A stretch of DNA of 64,000 nucleotides from DAITAZ01 sp036824045. Its GTDB lineage: Bacteria; Pseudomonadota; Gammaproteobacteria; Burkholderiales; Rhodocyclaceae. A program made the translations under genes and the position numbers. Numbering within the stretch: the first letter of the stretch is position 1; the number at the start of each line of letters is the position of its first letter. The notes under the pieces were generated by a model. The model was not told the origin of the DNA. It searched no databases and worked only from the letters and a program-made list of their open reading frames with translations. Below, piece after piece: positions 16,090 through 26,201 of this stretch. The stretch is from contig DAITAZ010000018.1 of the NCBI GenBank assembly GCA_036824045.1, positions 6,745-70,744 on the forward strand, given 5' to 3'.

Positions 16090-18896
16090 TGAATCCTCTC
16101 CCTGTATGTCTTGCTGTTCCTGAACAACCGGGCAGGCCTGTCTGGCAGCGTGCCCTTTCCGCATCGCTTCTGGCGCTGGCGTTGACCGCCTGTGGGGGCC
16201 AAAAACCCGAGGCCTTGATCGCATCCGCCCGGGGCTACATGGAGAAGCAGGACTACCGGGCGGCCGCCATCGAGTTGCGCTCCGCCTTGCAGCAAGCCCC
16301 GGATAACGGGGAGGCGCGGCTGCTGTTCGGCTTGGCGCTGCTGGAAAGCGGAGATGCTTTCGGTGCGGAACGGGAGCTGCGCCGGGCGCAGCAGCTTGGA
16401 GCAGGCAACGAACGAGTGGCGCCCGCATTGGTCCGGGCGCTCGTGGCGCAAGGCAAGGGCGATGTGGCGTTGCGGGAGATGTCGCAAGTGCCTGTCGCCA
16501 ATCCCGTTGCCCGCGCAGTGTTGTTGGCGGCGCTGGGGGATGCCCACGCCGGGCTCGGGCAGCTGGAGGAAGCGGGTAAGCGGTATAGGGATGCGCGTGC
16601 GGCAGATCCGTCCTCCGTGTCGGCGCGTTTGGGGGAAATCCGGCTGACCGCCTTGAGCGGAGACCGCAAGGGAGCCCTGCAGCAGGTAAAAGAGGCCGTG
16701 CGCACTGCGCCGGGCTATGAGTCGCATTTGCTCGCAGGAGATCTGGCGGCTGCGGAAGGGGACTACGAGGCGGCCATCGATGCGTATCGGGCTGCCGCCG
16801 CTGACAGCCCGGCCCAGGCGGGTGCGCGGTTCAGCCTGATATCCCTGCTGATCCAGCGCAATCGGTTGGACGAAGCCGCTGCATTGGTGGATAAGGCGCT
16901 CAAGGCCAAGGACTCCGGAGCGGACATTCGTTATTTGCAGGCGCTGTTGGCTGTTGGCCGAAAAGACTATCCGGGTGCGCGCGATGCAGTGCAGCAGGTG
17001 TTGAAAGGGGCGCCGGAGCATGTGCCCAGCCTGTTGCTTGCGGGAATGGTGGAATCGCTGCTCGCCGCGCCCCAGCAGGCCGAATCGTTCTTCAAGAAGG
17101 CGCTGAACCTCGCACCTCAGCTGCCCGCCGCCCGGCGGGCACTGGCCACGCTGCGTCTGGAAAACGGCGACGCTACGGGCGCGCTCGAAGCGCTGCAACC
17201 GGCATTGCAGCAGCGACCGGACGATCCTGATCTGCTCGCGCTCGCGGGGTCGATTCACCTGGCCAGGGGGGAGCTGGAGAAGAGCGCGGTGCAGTACGAG
17301 AAGGCGGTGGCCAAGGATCCGGGAAACGCCCAGCGGCGGGCAGCGCTAGCCGCGACCCGCTTGCAGGCCGGCGAGGTTGAGCGCGCCATTCGCGATCTGG
17401 AGGCTGCCGCTGCGCAGGATGGCCAGCAGCATCTGGCGGACGTGATGCTGGCCACCACCCTGCTGCGCAAGGGGGATGCGGAGCGCGCCCTCGGCGCCAT
17501 CACCCGTTTGGAGGGGAAGCAACCCGATAACCCGCTGGCGCTCAACCTCAAGGGAATCGCGCTCCTGGCCCGCAAGGATCAGGCAAAAGCCCGTGCTGCG
17601 TTTGAGCGCGCCCTGGAATTGCAGCCGGCATTCTTTCCCGCCGCCCAGAATCTGGCTCAACTCGATCTTGCGGCACGTCGTCCAGAGCTTGCCAAGCGAC
17701 GTTTCGAGGCGGTGCTCAAGGCGGATCCCCGACAACCCCAGGCGCTGGAAGCGCTCGCGGCCCTGGCTGCCGGGCAGGGGGGAGCGAGCGAGCAGGTGTT
17801 GCCGCTGCTCGAAAAAGCCGTGAGCGGCAACCCCCATCTGGTTTCGCCCCGGATCGCGCTTGTGAACTACCTCATCGCGCAGGGTGACGCCCGCAGGGCG
17901 CTGGCCGCGGCACAGGAAGCACAAGGGGGGCTGGGTGAGAGCGCCGAGGTCATGGAGCTATTGGGCTCGGCGCAGCTTGCGGCAGGCGAGGCCAATCAGG
18001 CACTCGCCACCTTCAGCAAGCTGGCGGTGACCCGGAGCGATTCGCCTGGCGTGCTGTTGCGACTGGCTCAGGCGCAAGTGGCGACGCGGGATCGCTCGGG
18101 CGCCCAGGAGACCCTCCGCCGGGCACTGGCGCTGCGTCGGGACATGCCGGAAGTGCACGCTGCCCTGGTGCGCCTTGAGTTGCTGCAGGGGCGACACCAG
18201 GAAGCCATCAAACTCGCCCGGGGTGCGCAGCAGTCCCTGCCCGGAGCGGCGATCGGACATGAACTCGAGGGCGAGGTGCTGCTGGCCACGGGGCAGGTGC
18301 CCGAAGCTGTTGCTGCCTATCAAAGCGCGCATCAGAAAGGGCGGAATGCGGACACGCTCGTTCGGCTCCATGGCGTGCTGATCAAGGCCGGGCGTGGTGT
18401 CCAGGCCGATCAGCTGGCAGCGGAATGGCTGAAGAGCCGCCCGGGCGATGACCAGTTCCGGCTGTACGTGGCCGATGTCGCCTTGCGCCAGCAGCGGTAC
18501 GACGTGGCGGTGGCCCACTACCGGCAAGTGCTGGAGCGCATGCCCAACAACGCTGCAGTGCTCAACAACCTTGCGTGGGCTGCGCGGGGCCTGAAGGACG
18601 GAAAGGCGCTGGAATACGCCGAAGCTGCGGTGCGCATCGCACCCCGCCAGGCGGCCTATCTGGATACGCTTGGGTCGATGTTGCTGGAGCGCGGAGAGCG
18701 GGATCGGGCGCTGAAATTGCTGCGCCAAGCTGCAGAAATTGCGCCCCAGTCTCCGGATATCCGGCTGAATCTCGCCCGGGCCTTGCTGCAAAGCGGAAAA
18801 GGCGGAGAGGCGCGCAAGGAGTTGGAGCAGCTTTCCCGGTTGGGCGACCAGTACCCCGGGCAAAGGGAAGTCAAGGATCTGTTGCGGGAACTATGA
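16089..18896 (+). CDS. prsT: PEP-CTERM system TPR-repeat lipoprotein PrsT
   Basis: 935-residue lipoprotein with a lipobox ending ALTAC (Cys35), followed by roughly twenty tetratricopeptide repeats to the end, starting with YMEKQDYRAAAIELRSALQQ. It matches the large TPR lipoprotein PrsT, whose gene typically follows prsK-prsR near exopolysaccharide and exosortase loci. Its role is unproven; a periplasmic scaffold for exopolysaccharide export or PEP-CTERM sorting is usually assumed. GTG start at 16089 overlapping the prsR stop by one base. The long N-terminal stretch before the hydrophobic segment is unusual, so translation could start later, but no better site was seen. Confidence 0.9.
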   Translation: MNPLPVCLAVPEQPGRPVWQRALSASLLALALTACGGQKPEALIASARGYMEKQDYRAAAIELRSALQQAPDNGEARLLFGLALLESGDAFGAERELRRAQQLGAGNERVAPALVRALVAQGKGDVALREMSQVPVANPVARAVLLAALGDAHAGLGQLEEAGKRYRDARAADPSSVSARLGEIRLTALSGDRKGALQQVKEAVRTAPGYESHLLAGDLAAAEGDYEAAIDAYRAAAADSPAQAGARFSLISLLIQRNRLDEAAALVDKALKAKDSGADIRYLQALLAVGRKDYPGARDAVQQVLKGAPEHVPSLLLAGMVESLLAAPQQAESFFKKALNLAPQLPAARRALATLRLENGDATGALEALQPALQQRPDDPDLLALAGSIHLARGELEKSAVQYEKAVAKDPGNAQRRAALAATRLQAGEVERAIRDLEAAAAQDGQQHLADVMLATTLLRKGDAERALGAITRLEGKQPDNPLALNLKGIALLARKDQAKARAAFERALELQPAFFPAAQNLAQLDLAARRPELAKRRFEAVLKADPRQPQALEALAALAAGQGGASEQVLPLLEKAVSGNPHLVSPRIALVNYLIAQGDARRALAAAQEAQGGLGESAEVMELLGSAQLAAGEANQALATFSKLAVTRSDSPGVLLRLAQAQVATRDRSGAQETLRRALALRRDMPEVHAALVRLELLQGRHQEAIKLARGAQQSLPGAAIGHELEGEVLLATGQVPEAVAAYQSAHQKGRNADTLVRLHGVLIKAGRGVQADQLAAEWLKSRPGDDQFRLYVADVALRQQRYDVAVAHYRQVLERMPNNAAVLNNLAWAARGLKDGKALEYAEAAVRIAPRQAAYLDTLGSMLLERGERDRALKLLRQAAEIAPQSPDIRLNLARALLQSGKGGEARKELEQLSRLGDQYPGQREVKDLLREL

Positions 18897-18950
18897 CAAT
18901 AACAATGTGGCTATTGGAAATTCAGAGGTTTTTTGATTCTGGGGGTCAAA

Positions 18951-20237
<1,287 letters not shown>

Positions 20238-20260
20238 GTATGGTCGAGCGGGGAGCTGCG

Positions 20261-21154
20261 ATGCGCAAGCCGTTGCAGGCAGCTCTCCTGTTGGTCGGCA
20301 TGTACGCGAGCGCGGTCTGGGCGGCCAGTCTTGAGGAGGAGGACATGCCCCCCCAGATTCGGGCGATCATGACCCAGGCCGCTGCACTGGAGCATGGCGA
20401 GGGCGTGCCCCGGGATGCCGTGGGCGCGATATCGCTCTACTGCCGCGCGGCCCGCATGGGCGAGCTCCAGGCGCTCTTCAGCCTGGGCTGGATTTACGCC
20501 AACGGGCGCGGTGTGCCGCGGGATGATGCGGCCGCAGCGCATTACTTTGCACTGGCCGCGCAACGCGGCCATGCCCAGGCTGAGCGGATGCTCGCTCAAA
20601 CCGGGTCTCCTGCGGGACGGGCCCCCGCCTGTCTGAGACCGGAGAGCCGCACTGTCGAGTACGAGGCCAGCGGTGGACCATCTCCTGTCGCCAGCAGTGC
20701 TGCGCAGCGCAAGGTGGCCGGCTGGGTTCACCAGCTTGCACCACAGTACGCGGTAGCGCCGGAGCTAGCGCTGGCGGTGATTGCGGCCGAATCTAACTTT
20801 GACCCGTCGGCTCGCTCACCCCGGAATGCCCAAGGACTGATGCAGTTGATTCCGGAGACGGCAGTGAGGTTCAACGTGCGCGACGTTTGGGATCCCCTGC
20901 AGAACCTGCGGGGCGGACTGTCCTATCTGCGCTGGTTACTGGCGTATTTTCGGGGGAACGTCACGCTTGCGGTTGCCGCCTACAATGCGGGCGAGGGGGC
21001 CGTGGACCGCTACCGTGGCGTGCCGCCTTATCGGGAAACCCGGGATTACGTCAAACGGGTGATGAGCCAGTTTCAGCACGCGTCTCACCACTTCAACCCG
21101 GCAGTGACTGCCGCTGCGCCTTGGTTGGCTCGCTCAGAAGGTGAGGGGCGCTGA
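20261..21154 (+). CDS. Sel1-repeat lytic transglycosylase (SLT domain)
   Basis: Exported peptidoglycan lytic transglycosylase of about 297 residues. Signal peptide QAALLLVGMYASAVWA, two Sel1-type repeats (GVPRDAVGAISLYCRAARMG and GVPRDDAAAAHYFALAAQRG), then a C-terminal SLT domain with catalytic Glu177 in AAESNFDP, GLMQLIPETA and AAYNAGEGAV. The ATG at 20261 follows a GGGAG site. It starts 23 nt after the sugar dehydrogenase, so it is co-transcribed. It may open peptidoglycan for an envelope-spanning exopolysaccharide export machine (inference from context). Confidence 0.9.
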   Translation: MRKPLQAALLLVGMYASAVWAASLEEEDMPPQIRAIMTQAAALEHGEGVPRDAVGAISLYCRAARMGELQALFSLGWIYANGRGVPRDDAAAAHYFALAAQRGHAQAERMLAQTGSPAGRAPACLRPESRTVEYEASGGPSPVASSAAQRKVAGWVHQLAPQYAVAPELALAVIAAESNFDPSARSPRNAQGLMQLIPETAVRFNVRDVWDPLQNLRGGLSYLRWLLAYFRGNVTLAVAAYNAGEGAVDRYRGVPPYRETRDYVKRVMSQFQHASHHFNPAVTAAAPWLARSEGEGR

Positions 21155-21366
21155 CCTCTCCCTTCGAGTGACGGTTCAGGTTCAGTTGGCTGCCGGGGCG
21201 CGACGGAAGCAACTGATTCTCCGAGGCTTGCGGCATGGGCCGAAACGCTGGCCCGGGGCCGTTCAAGCGGTTGTTGCACCAGCGAAGCGCGGGGTCGAGG
21301 GAGCCACCTTTCCCCAGGGTAGTGCCCTTCTTCGGGGCGCGGGGGGAAGTTGGCCTTAAATCATGG

Positions 21367-21375
21367 TGTTATAAT
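21367..21375 (+). promoter_or_regulatory. Extended -10 promoter of hemA
   Basis: TGTTATAAT is a perfect TATAAT with an upstream TG, 41 nt before the hemA ATG. No good -35 is visible, as expected for an extended -10 promoter. The rest of the 262-nt gap (21155-21416) shows no gene. Confidence 0.6.
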
Positions 21376-21416
21376 CCGCCGCTGTTCTGGCCCCCTCCGT
21401 TTTTCCGATTCCGGAC

Positions 21417-22673
21417 ATGCAGCTGTTTGCCCTCGGGCTCAATCACCATTCGGCGCCTCAGGCGATCCGGGAGCAAGTGGCGTTCCATCCGGATCGCCTC
21501 GGCCAAGCGCTGTCTGATCTCACCCGCAACCGCCCCGTGCGCGAAGCAGCCATCCTGTCCACCTGCAACCGGACTGAGCTCTATTGCGCCACCACGGACC
21601 CCCAGCAGGCATTTGGCTGGCTGGCGGACTATCATCGCATTCCCGTCGGGAGCATCTCGCCATACTTCTACACGCTTCCCCAGCGGGATGCGGTCCGGCA
21701 TGTGTTCAGGGTGGCGAGCGGGTTGGATTCGATGGTGTTGGGTGAGCCGCAAATCCTTGGGCAGATCAAGCAGGCAGCACGCCTGGCCGAAGAGGCTGGA
21801 ACCCTCGGCACGTTGCTGCACAAGCTGTTTCAGAAGACGTTCTCCGTGGCCAAGGAGGTCCGGTCCAGCACTGCCATCGGTGCGAACATTGTTTCAATGG
21901 CCGCGGCAGCAGTGCATTTGTCCGAGCGAATTTTCGACCGGGTGACCGATCAGCGGGTGCTGATGATTGGTGCCGGGGAGATGATCGAGCTTTGCCTGGC
22001 CCATTTTGCCGGCGAAAAACCAAAACAGATCTCCATTGCCAATCGCACTGTGGAGCGCGCCGCCGCGCTGGCCGAGCGGTTCGGGGCGGATTGCTTCCGG
22101 CTCGACGAACTGGGTGAGCGACTGCCTCGGTACGACATTGTGGTCTCCTGTACCGCCAGCCCGCTTCCCATCCTGGGGTTGGGCATGGTGGAGCGTGCCG
22201 TGCGTACGCGGCGCCATCGTCCCATCGTGATGGTGGACCTGGCTCTGCCGCGGGATATCGAGATGGAAGTGGGCGAGCTGGACGACGTGTTTCTGTATTG
22301 TCTGGATGACCTGGCGCAGATCGTCGAATCCGGGCTTGAATCCAGGCAGCAGGCCGTGGTGCAGGCCGAATCCATCATCGATGCCCGGGTGTCCAGCTTC
22401 CTTGAATGGGTTGAAGGGCGGGGCAGTGTGCCGACGATCCGCGCCCTGCGCGAGCACGCCGACCACCTGCGCAATACCGAACTGGAGAAGGCGCTGAAGG
22501 CCCTGAGCCGTGGTGATGATCCGCGCAAGGTGCTGGAAGCGCTCTCCCATGGTTTGACCAACAAGCTGATGCACGGCCCCACCCACCATCTCAACGCGGC
22601 TCAGGGGGACAACCGGAACCGGATCGCGGAAGTGGTGGCGCATCTTTACAACCTTCCCCATTCGCCCGATTAG
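21417..22673 (+). CDS. hemA: Glutamyl-tRNA reductase
   Basis: Catalyses NADPH-dependent reduction of glutamyl-tRNA to glutamate-1-semialdehyde, the first committed step of heme synthesis by the C5 route. Opens with LFALGLNHHSAP. The catalytic Cys50 lies in STCNRTELY, followed by the SGLDSMVLGEPQILGQIKQA block, the NADPH-binding VLMIGAGEMIELCLAHF and the C-terminal dimerisation helices. The 418-residue length is normal. It is the first gene of the standard hemA-prfA-prmC order. hemC, hemDX, hemY and hemF are also in this window. Confidence 0.97.
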   Translation: MQLFALGLNHHSAPQAIREQVAFHPDRLGQALSDLTRNRPVREAAILSTCNRTELYCATTDPQQAFGWLADYHRIPVGSISPYFYTLPQRDAVRHVFRVASGLDSMVLGEPQILGQIKQAARLAEEAGTLGTLLHKLFQKTFSVAKEVRSSTAIGANIVSMAAAAVHLSERIFDRVTDQRVLMIGAGEMIELCLAHFAGEKPKQISIANRTVERAAALAERFGADCFRLDELGERLPRYDIVVSCTASPLPILGLGMVERAVRTRRHRPIVMVDLALPRDIEMEVGELDDVFLYCLDDLAQIVESGLESRQQAVVQAESIIDARVSSFLEWVEGRGSVPTIRALREHADHLRNTELEKALKALSRGDDPRKVLEALSHGLTNKLMHGPTHHLNAAQGDNRNRIAEVVAHLYNLPHSPD

Positions 22674-22690
22674 CGCTCCAGCCAGGACTT

Positions 22691-22719
22691 ACGGCCCCGG
22701 CGCCCAGGCGCGGGGCCGT
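22691..22719 (+). terminator. GC-rich hairpin between hemA and prfA
   Basis: A long inverted repeat (ACGGCCCC-G-GCGCC / GGCGC-GGGGCCGT, one bulged G, tiny loop) starts 18 nt after the hemA stop. The T tract is poor (CCTCGTTGTG), so it may attenuate rather than fully terminate before prfA. Confidence 0.45.
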
Positions 22720-22768
22720 CCTCGTTGTGCTCATCTGATCCGGGCGGTGCCCGCTACTCGTCAATACC

Positions 22769-23854
22769 ATGAAAGCTAGCTTCATCAACAAACTGGAGCA
22801 ACTCTCTTTCCGCCACGAGGAGTTGGATGCCTTGCTGGCGGCCGAGGATGCCACCCGCGATATGGATCACTATCGCAGGCTGACCCGCGAGCATGCGGAC
22901 ATTGGCCCTGTGGTGGCGCTTTTTCGTGCGTTCCGTCGAGCGGAGTCCGACCTTCGCAGTGCGACGGAATTGCTTGCTGACCCTGAAATGCGCGAGTTGG
23001 CAGAAGCTGAAGTGGAGACTGCCCGGGCGGAGATGGAGCGACTGGAGGCAGCGTTGCACATTGCGCTCTTGCCCAAAGACCCCAACGATGAGCGCAATCT
23101 GTTTCTGGAGATTCGCGCCGGGACGGGAGGTGATGAGTCGGCGCTGTTCGCCGGTGACCTCTTTCGCATGTACGCCCGTTACGCGGAAAAGCAAGGGTGG
23201 AAGGTGGAGGTGCTGTCCCACAACGAGTCCGAACTTGGTGGCTACCGGGAAATCATCGCCAAGGTGATCGGATCCGGGGCCTATTCGAAACTCAAGTTCG
23301 AATCCGGGGGTCACCGGGTACAGCGTGTGCCGGCTACCGAGTCCCAGGGGCGCATTCATACGTCCGCCTGCACCGTGGCGATCATGCCCGAGGCGGATGA
23401 AGTGGGCGAGGTGGATATCAACCCGGCAGATCTGCGCATCGACACCTTCCGGGCTTCCGGTGCGGGCGGGCAGCACATCAACAAGACCGATTCCGCGGTG
23501 CGGGTCATCCATCTGCCCACTGGCATCGTGGTCGAGTGCCAGGATGACCGCTCACAGCACCGCAACAAGGCGCAGGCACTCTCGATCCTGGCGGCACGCA
23601 TCAAGGACGCGCAAGTGCGTGAGCAACAGCAGAAGATCGCCTCGACCCGAAAGAGCTTGATTGGCAGTGGCGACCGATCCGAGCGCATCCGCACCTACAA
23701 TTTTCCGCAGGGCAGGGTCACGGACCATCGCATCAATCTCACGCTGTACAAGATCGATCAGATCATGGAAGGTGAGCTTTCCGAAATGCTGGATGCGCTG
23801 ACTGCGGAGCATCAAGCCGAGCAATTGGCTGCCTTGGCAGAGGAGTCCGCGTGA
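22769..23854 (+). CDS. prfA: Peptide chain release factor 1
   Basis: Class I release factor for UAA and UAG stops. It contains the tripeptide-anticodon region with PATESQGRIHTSACTV and the GGQ motif at residues 233-235 (GAGGQHINKTDSAVR), whose Gln is the substrate of PrmC encoded next. Length 361 residues. The ATG at 22769 is supported by the family N-terminus (MKASFINKLEQL). 13 nt separate it from prmC. Confidence 0.97.
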   Translation: MKASFINKLEQLSFRHEELDALLAAEDATRDMDHYRRLTREHADIGPVVALFRAFRRAESDLRSATELLADPEMRELAEAEVETARAEMERLEAALHIALLPKDPNDERNLFLEIRAGTGGDESALFAGDLFRMYARYAEKQGWKVEVLSHNESELGGYREIIAKVIGSGAYSKLKFESGGHRVQRVPATESQGRIHTSACTVAIMPEADEVGEVDINPADLRIDTFRASGAGGQHINKTDSAVRVIHLPTGIVVECQDDRSQHRNKAQALSILAARIKDAQVREQQQKIASTRKSLIGSGDRSERIRTYNFPQGRVTDHRINLTLYKIDQIMEGELSEMLDALTAEHQAEQLAALAEESA

Positions 23855-23867
23855 CAGCCATGAAGGT

Positions 23868-24719
23868 TTGTACGATTTGAGCGGAAGCCAGGCATGGACC
23901 GTGGCGCGCGCCTTGTTGGAGGGGCGGGCGCAGGTATCTTCACCCGGGGAGGCCGCCCTGCTGCTCAGGGAGATTTTGGGCTGGAGCCGTGCCCAACTCA
24001 TCGCCCGGGACCACGTGCTTCTCGCTACCGATCAGGTTGCGGCCTACCGCAGTGCCTTGGCGCGACGTGCGGCGGGGGAGCCCGTGGCCTACATCGTTGG
24101 CCATCGGGAGTTCTTCGGAAGGGTTTTCCGCGTGACGCCGGCTGTACTCATTCCGCGTCCGGAAACGGAACTGCTCGTGGAACTCGGCCTGGACCAGCTC
24201 TTCCACCGAGGCGCCGGAGATGCGCCGCACGTGCTGGATTTGGGGACGGGCAGCGGGGTGCTCGCCATTACCTTGGCGCTGGAGTGCCCGGCAGCCCGCG
24301 TGATGGCCGTGGACCGTTCAGCTGCAGCGCTTGGGGTGGCGGCCGAGAACGCCTGCCAGCTTGGGGCGGAGGTTGCCTTTAAGGAAGCGGACTGGTTTTC
24401 CGGCTTGCCCGGCGGGTTCGACCTCATTGTTGCCAATCCCCCCTACATCGTTCCGGGGGACGAACACCTGCGCATGGGGGACTTGCGTTTCGAACCGGAA
24501 TCCGCCCTGGTGGCGGCAGAGCACGGGATGGCAGATCTGCGGCGGATCATCTCTGCAGCGCCCGCCCATCTTGCCGCGGGCGGCACCGTGTTGGTGGAGC
24601 ACGGTTACGATCAGGCCGCTGCGGTGCGGGATCTGCTCCAACAGCACGGATTTGCGGAAGTTGCGTCGTGGCGTGATCTGGCGGGGATCGAGCGCGTCAG
24701 CGGCGGTCGGCTTCGCTGA
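23868..24719 (+). CDS. prmC: Release factor glutamine methyltransferase PrmC
   Basis: N5-glutamine methyltransferase that modifies the GGQ motif of release factors. Helical N-terminal domain (EAALLLREILGWSRAQL), SAM-binding VLDLGTGSGVLAITLALE, and the NPPY signature in IVANPPYIVPGDEH. PRPETELLV is the conserved linker motif. The start appears to be TTG at 23868 with AAGG nearby; another TTG at 23877 is possible. Coupled position behind prfA matches its substrate. Confidence 0.94.
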   Translation: MYDLSGSQAWTVARALLEGRAQVSSPGEAALLLREILGWSRAQLIARDHVLLATDQVAAYRSALARRAAGEPVAYIVGHREFFGRVFRVTPAVLIPRPETELLVELGLDQLFHRGAGDAPHVLDLGTGSGVLAITLALECPAARVMAVDRSAAALGVAAENACQLGAEVAFKEADWFSGLPGGFDLIVANPPYIVPGDEHLRMGDLRFEPESALVAAEHGMADLRRIISAAPAHLAAGGTVLVEHGYDQAAAVRDLLQQHGFAEVASWRDLAGIERVSGGRLR

Positions 24720-24741
24720 CTTTCTGGGACGTTGTCAACGA

Positions 24742-24766
24742 ACAAACCCCGCCCAGCGGGGTTTGT
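24742..24766. terminator. Bidirectional terminator between prmC and grxD
   Basis: A perfect 11-bp stem (ACAAACCCCGC / GCGGGGTTTGT) with a 3-nt loop lies between the two convergent genes. The AT-rich stem base gives T-rich ends on both strands. Confidence 0.75.
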
Positions 24767-24789
24767 CGGTGCTGTTGGTGCCGAGGTTG

Positions 24790-25107
24790 TCAGGCGGTGA
24801 CGGAGCCCAGAACCTTGGCGAGTTCGCCGCTCTGATACATCTCTTTCATGATGTCGCAGCCGCCAATGAACTCCCCGTTTACGTAAAGCTGGGGAATCGT
24901 CGGCCAACTGGCGTACACCTTGATGCCCTCCCGGATTTCCGGGTTTTCCAGAACGTTGACGCTGAAGAACTGGGTAACGCCGCTGTGCTTGAGGATCTGC
25001 ACGGCGGTGGCGGAAAAGCCGCACTGGGGGAATTGGGGCGTGCCTTTCATGTAGAGCACGATCGGGTTGCCGGTGACTTGCTGGTGGATCAGTTGTTGTG
25101 TGTCCAT
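24790..25107 (-). CDS. grxD: Monothiol glutaredoxin (Grx4 type)
   Basis: 105-residue monothiol glutaredoxin with the CGFS active site (Cys29 in GTPQFPQCGFSATAV), plus WPTIPQLYVNGEFIGGCDI, the glutathione-binding TIPQ and GGCD segments. Such proteins bind a [2Fe-2S] cluster with glutathione and deliver it to Fe-S and iron-homeostasis proteins. Downstream of the fructosamine kinase gene on the same strand, with 117 nt between. Confidence 0.95.
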   Translation of the reverse strand: MDTQQLIHQQVTGNPIVLYMKGTPQFPQCGFSATAVQILKHSGVTQFFSVNVLENPEIREGIKVYASWPTIPQLYVNGEFIGGCDIMKEMYQSGELAKVLGSVTA

Positions 25108-25224
25108 GACTTGCTCCGAGGGGAGGGCTGGGTGCCCGTGGTTCGATAAACGTCTTGTGCAGCCCGGCTTGCGCCGAACGGGTGGGCCAATTCTAATCGC
25201 AGACTGCGTCAGCCGGTGCTTCGT

Positions 25225-26130
25225 TCAGCCCATTCCCCACTGCCCTAATTCCGAGAGCATCGACTCGATCATTCGTTCGGTCTGGCGCAGGTAGCCTCCG
25301 CCGAACAGGTTGAAGTGATTGAGGATGTGGTAGAGGCTGTAGAGCGTCTTGCGTTGCTCGAACCCTTCTTCCAGGGGCCAAGCCGCCCTGTAGGCAGCGT
25401 AGAAGCTCTCGGGAAACCCGCCAAACAATTCGGCCATCGCCAAGTCCGTCTCCCGGTGCCCGTAGTGGACAGCCGGGTCAAAGAGGGCAGGCTGGCCGTG
25501 GCAAATTCCCACGTTTCCGTGCCAGAGGTCTCCGTGCACGAGGCTGGGCTGAACCTTGATGCCAACAAACAATGCGCCCAGCACGGCGCACAGACGTTCT
25601 CCCTTGGCTACCATCTTCGGGCTCATCCCGTTCCGGCCGGCCCGCTCCAGTTGGGGCGCCAGTCGGTGGTGCGCGAAGAACCAGGGCCAGTTGTCGTGGG
25701 GTGGGTTGTGCTGGGGGCTTCGGCCGATGAAGTTGTCCCGCCTCCAGCCGAAAGCGTCACCCTCTGTGCCGTGCAAGGTGGCGAGCGCATGTGCGACGCG
25801 TTGACCGTCCTCACGGGTGCTTAGAGGGGTGAGATCCAGGTGCTCCAGCACGATGAAACCCTCGCTGCCGGCGCGGCCGAGGGCGAGAACCTCCGGCACG
25901 CGGAATGCCCCGCAGGCGGAGAGCGCGCTCAGGCCATCGGCTTCGGCTTCGAACATGGGCACGGCATCCCCAGCGTTCGTTTTGACGAAATAGCGTCTCT
26001 GTCCGTCCGAAAGCACATAGCACTGGCTGACGCTGCCGCCCGAGCACTTGGCTGCCCGTATTGGCGAGAAAGGTTCTTTGCTTGCGGTGCCAATGGCGCG
26101 GCTGACGGCATCGAGGGTTTCAGCATTCAT
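25225..26130 (-). CDS. Fructosamine kinase family protein
   Basis: 301-residue small-molecule kinase of the fructosamine-3-kinase/YniA family, which phosphorylates sugar adducts on protein amines so that they decompose (deglycation). Motifs: YFVKTNAGDAV (ATP Lys), PSLVHGDLWHGNVGI (catalytic Brenner-type HGD) and LFDPAVHYGHRETDLAMAELFGGF (metal Asp and family signature). The ATG at 26130 is chosen because family similarity begins there; the open frame upstream would overlap into the kinase gene. 71 nt downstream of the Ser/Thr kinase gene, same strand. Confidence 0.9.
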   Translation of the reverse strand: MNAETLDAVSRAIGTASKEPFSPIRAAKCSGGSVSQCYVLSDGQRRYFVKTNAGDAVPMFEAEADGLSALSACGAFRVPEVLALGRAGSEGFIVLEHLDLTPLSTREDGQRVAHALATLHGTEGDAFGWRRDNFIGRSPQHNPPHDNWPWFFAHHRLAPQLERAGRNGMSPKMVAKGERLCAVLGALFVGIKVQPSLVHGDLWHGNVGICHGQPALFDPAVHYGHRETDLAMAELFGGFPESFYAAYRAAWPLEEGFEQRKTLYSLYHILNHFNLFGGGYLRQTERMIESMLSELGQWGMG

Positions 26131-26201
26131 CGACACATGACTCCGCCTGAAAGCACGCGCGCAGCGGGACAGAGCATCGGCCAGCCGTAACTCATGGTGC
26201 C

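Noticed and set aside
15651..17258. 535-codon minus-strand open frame over prsR and prsT
   Set aside because: Antisense shadow of two well-supported genes; no domain or ribosome site.
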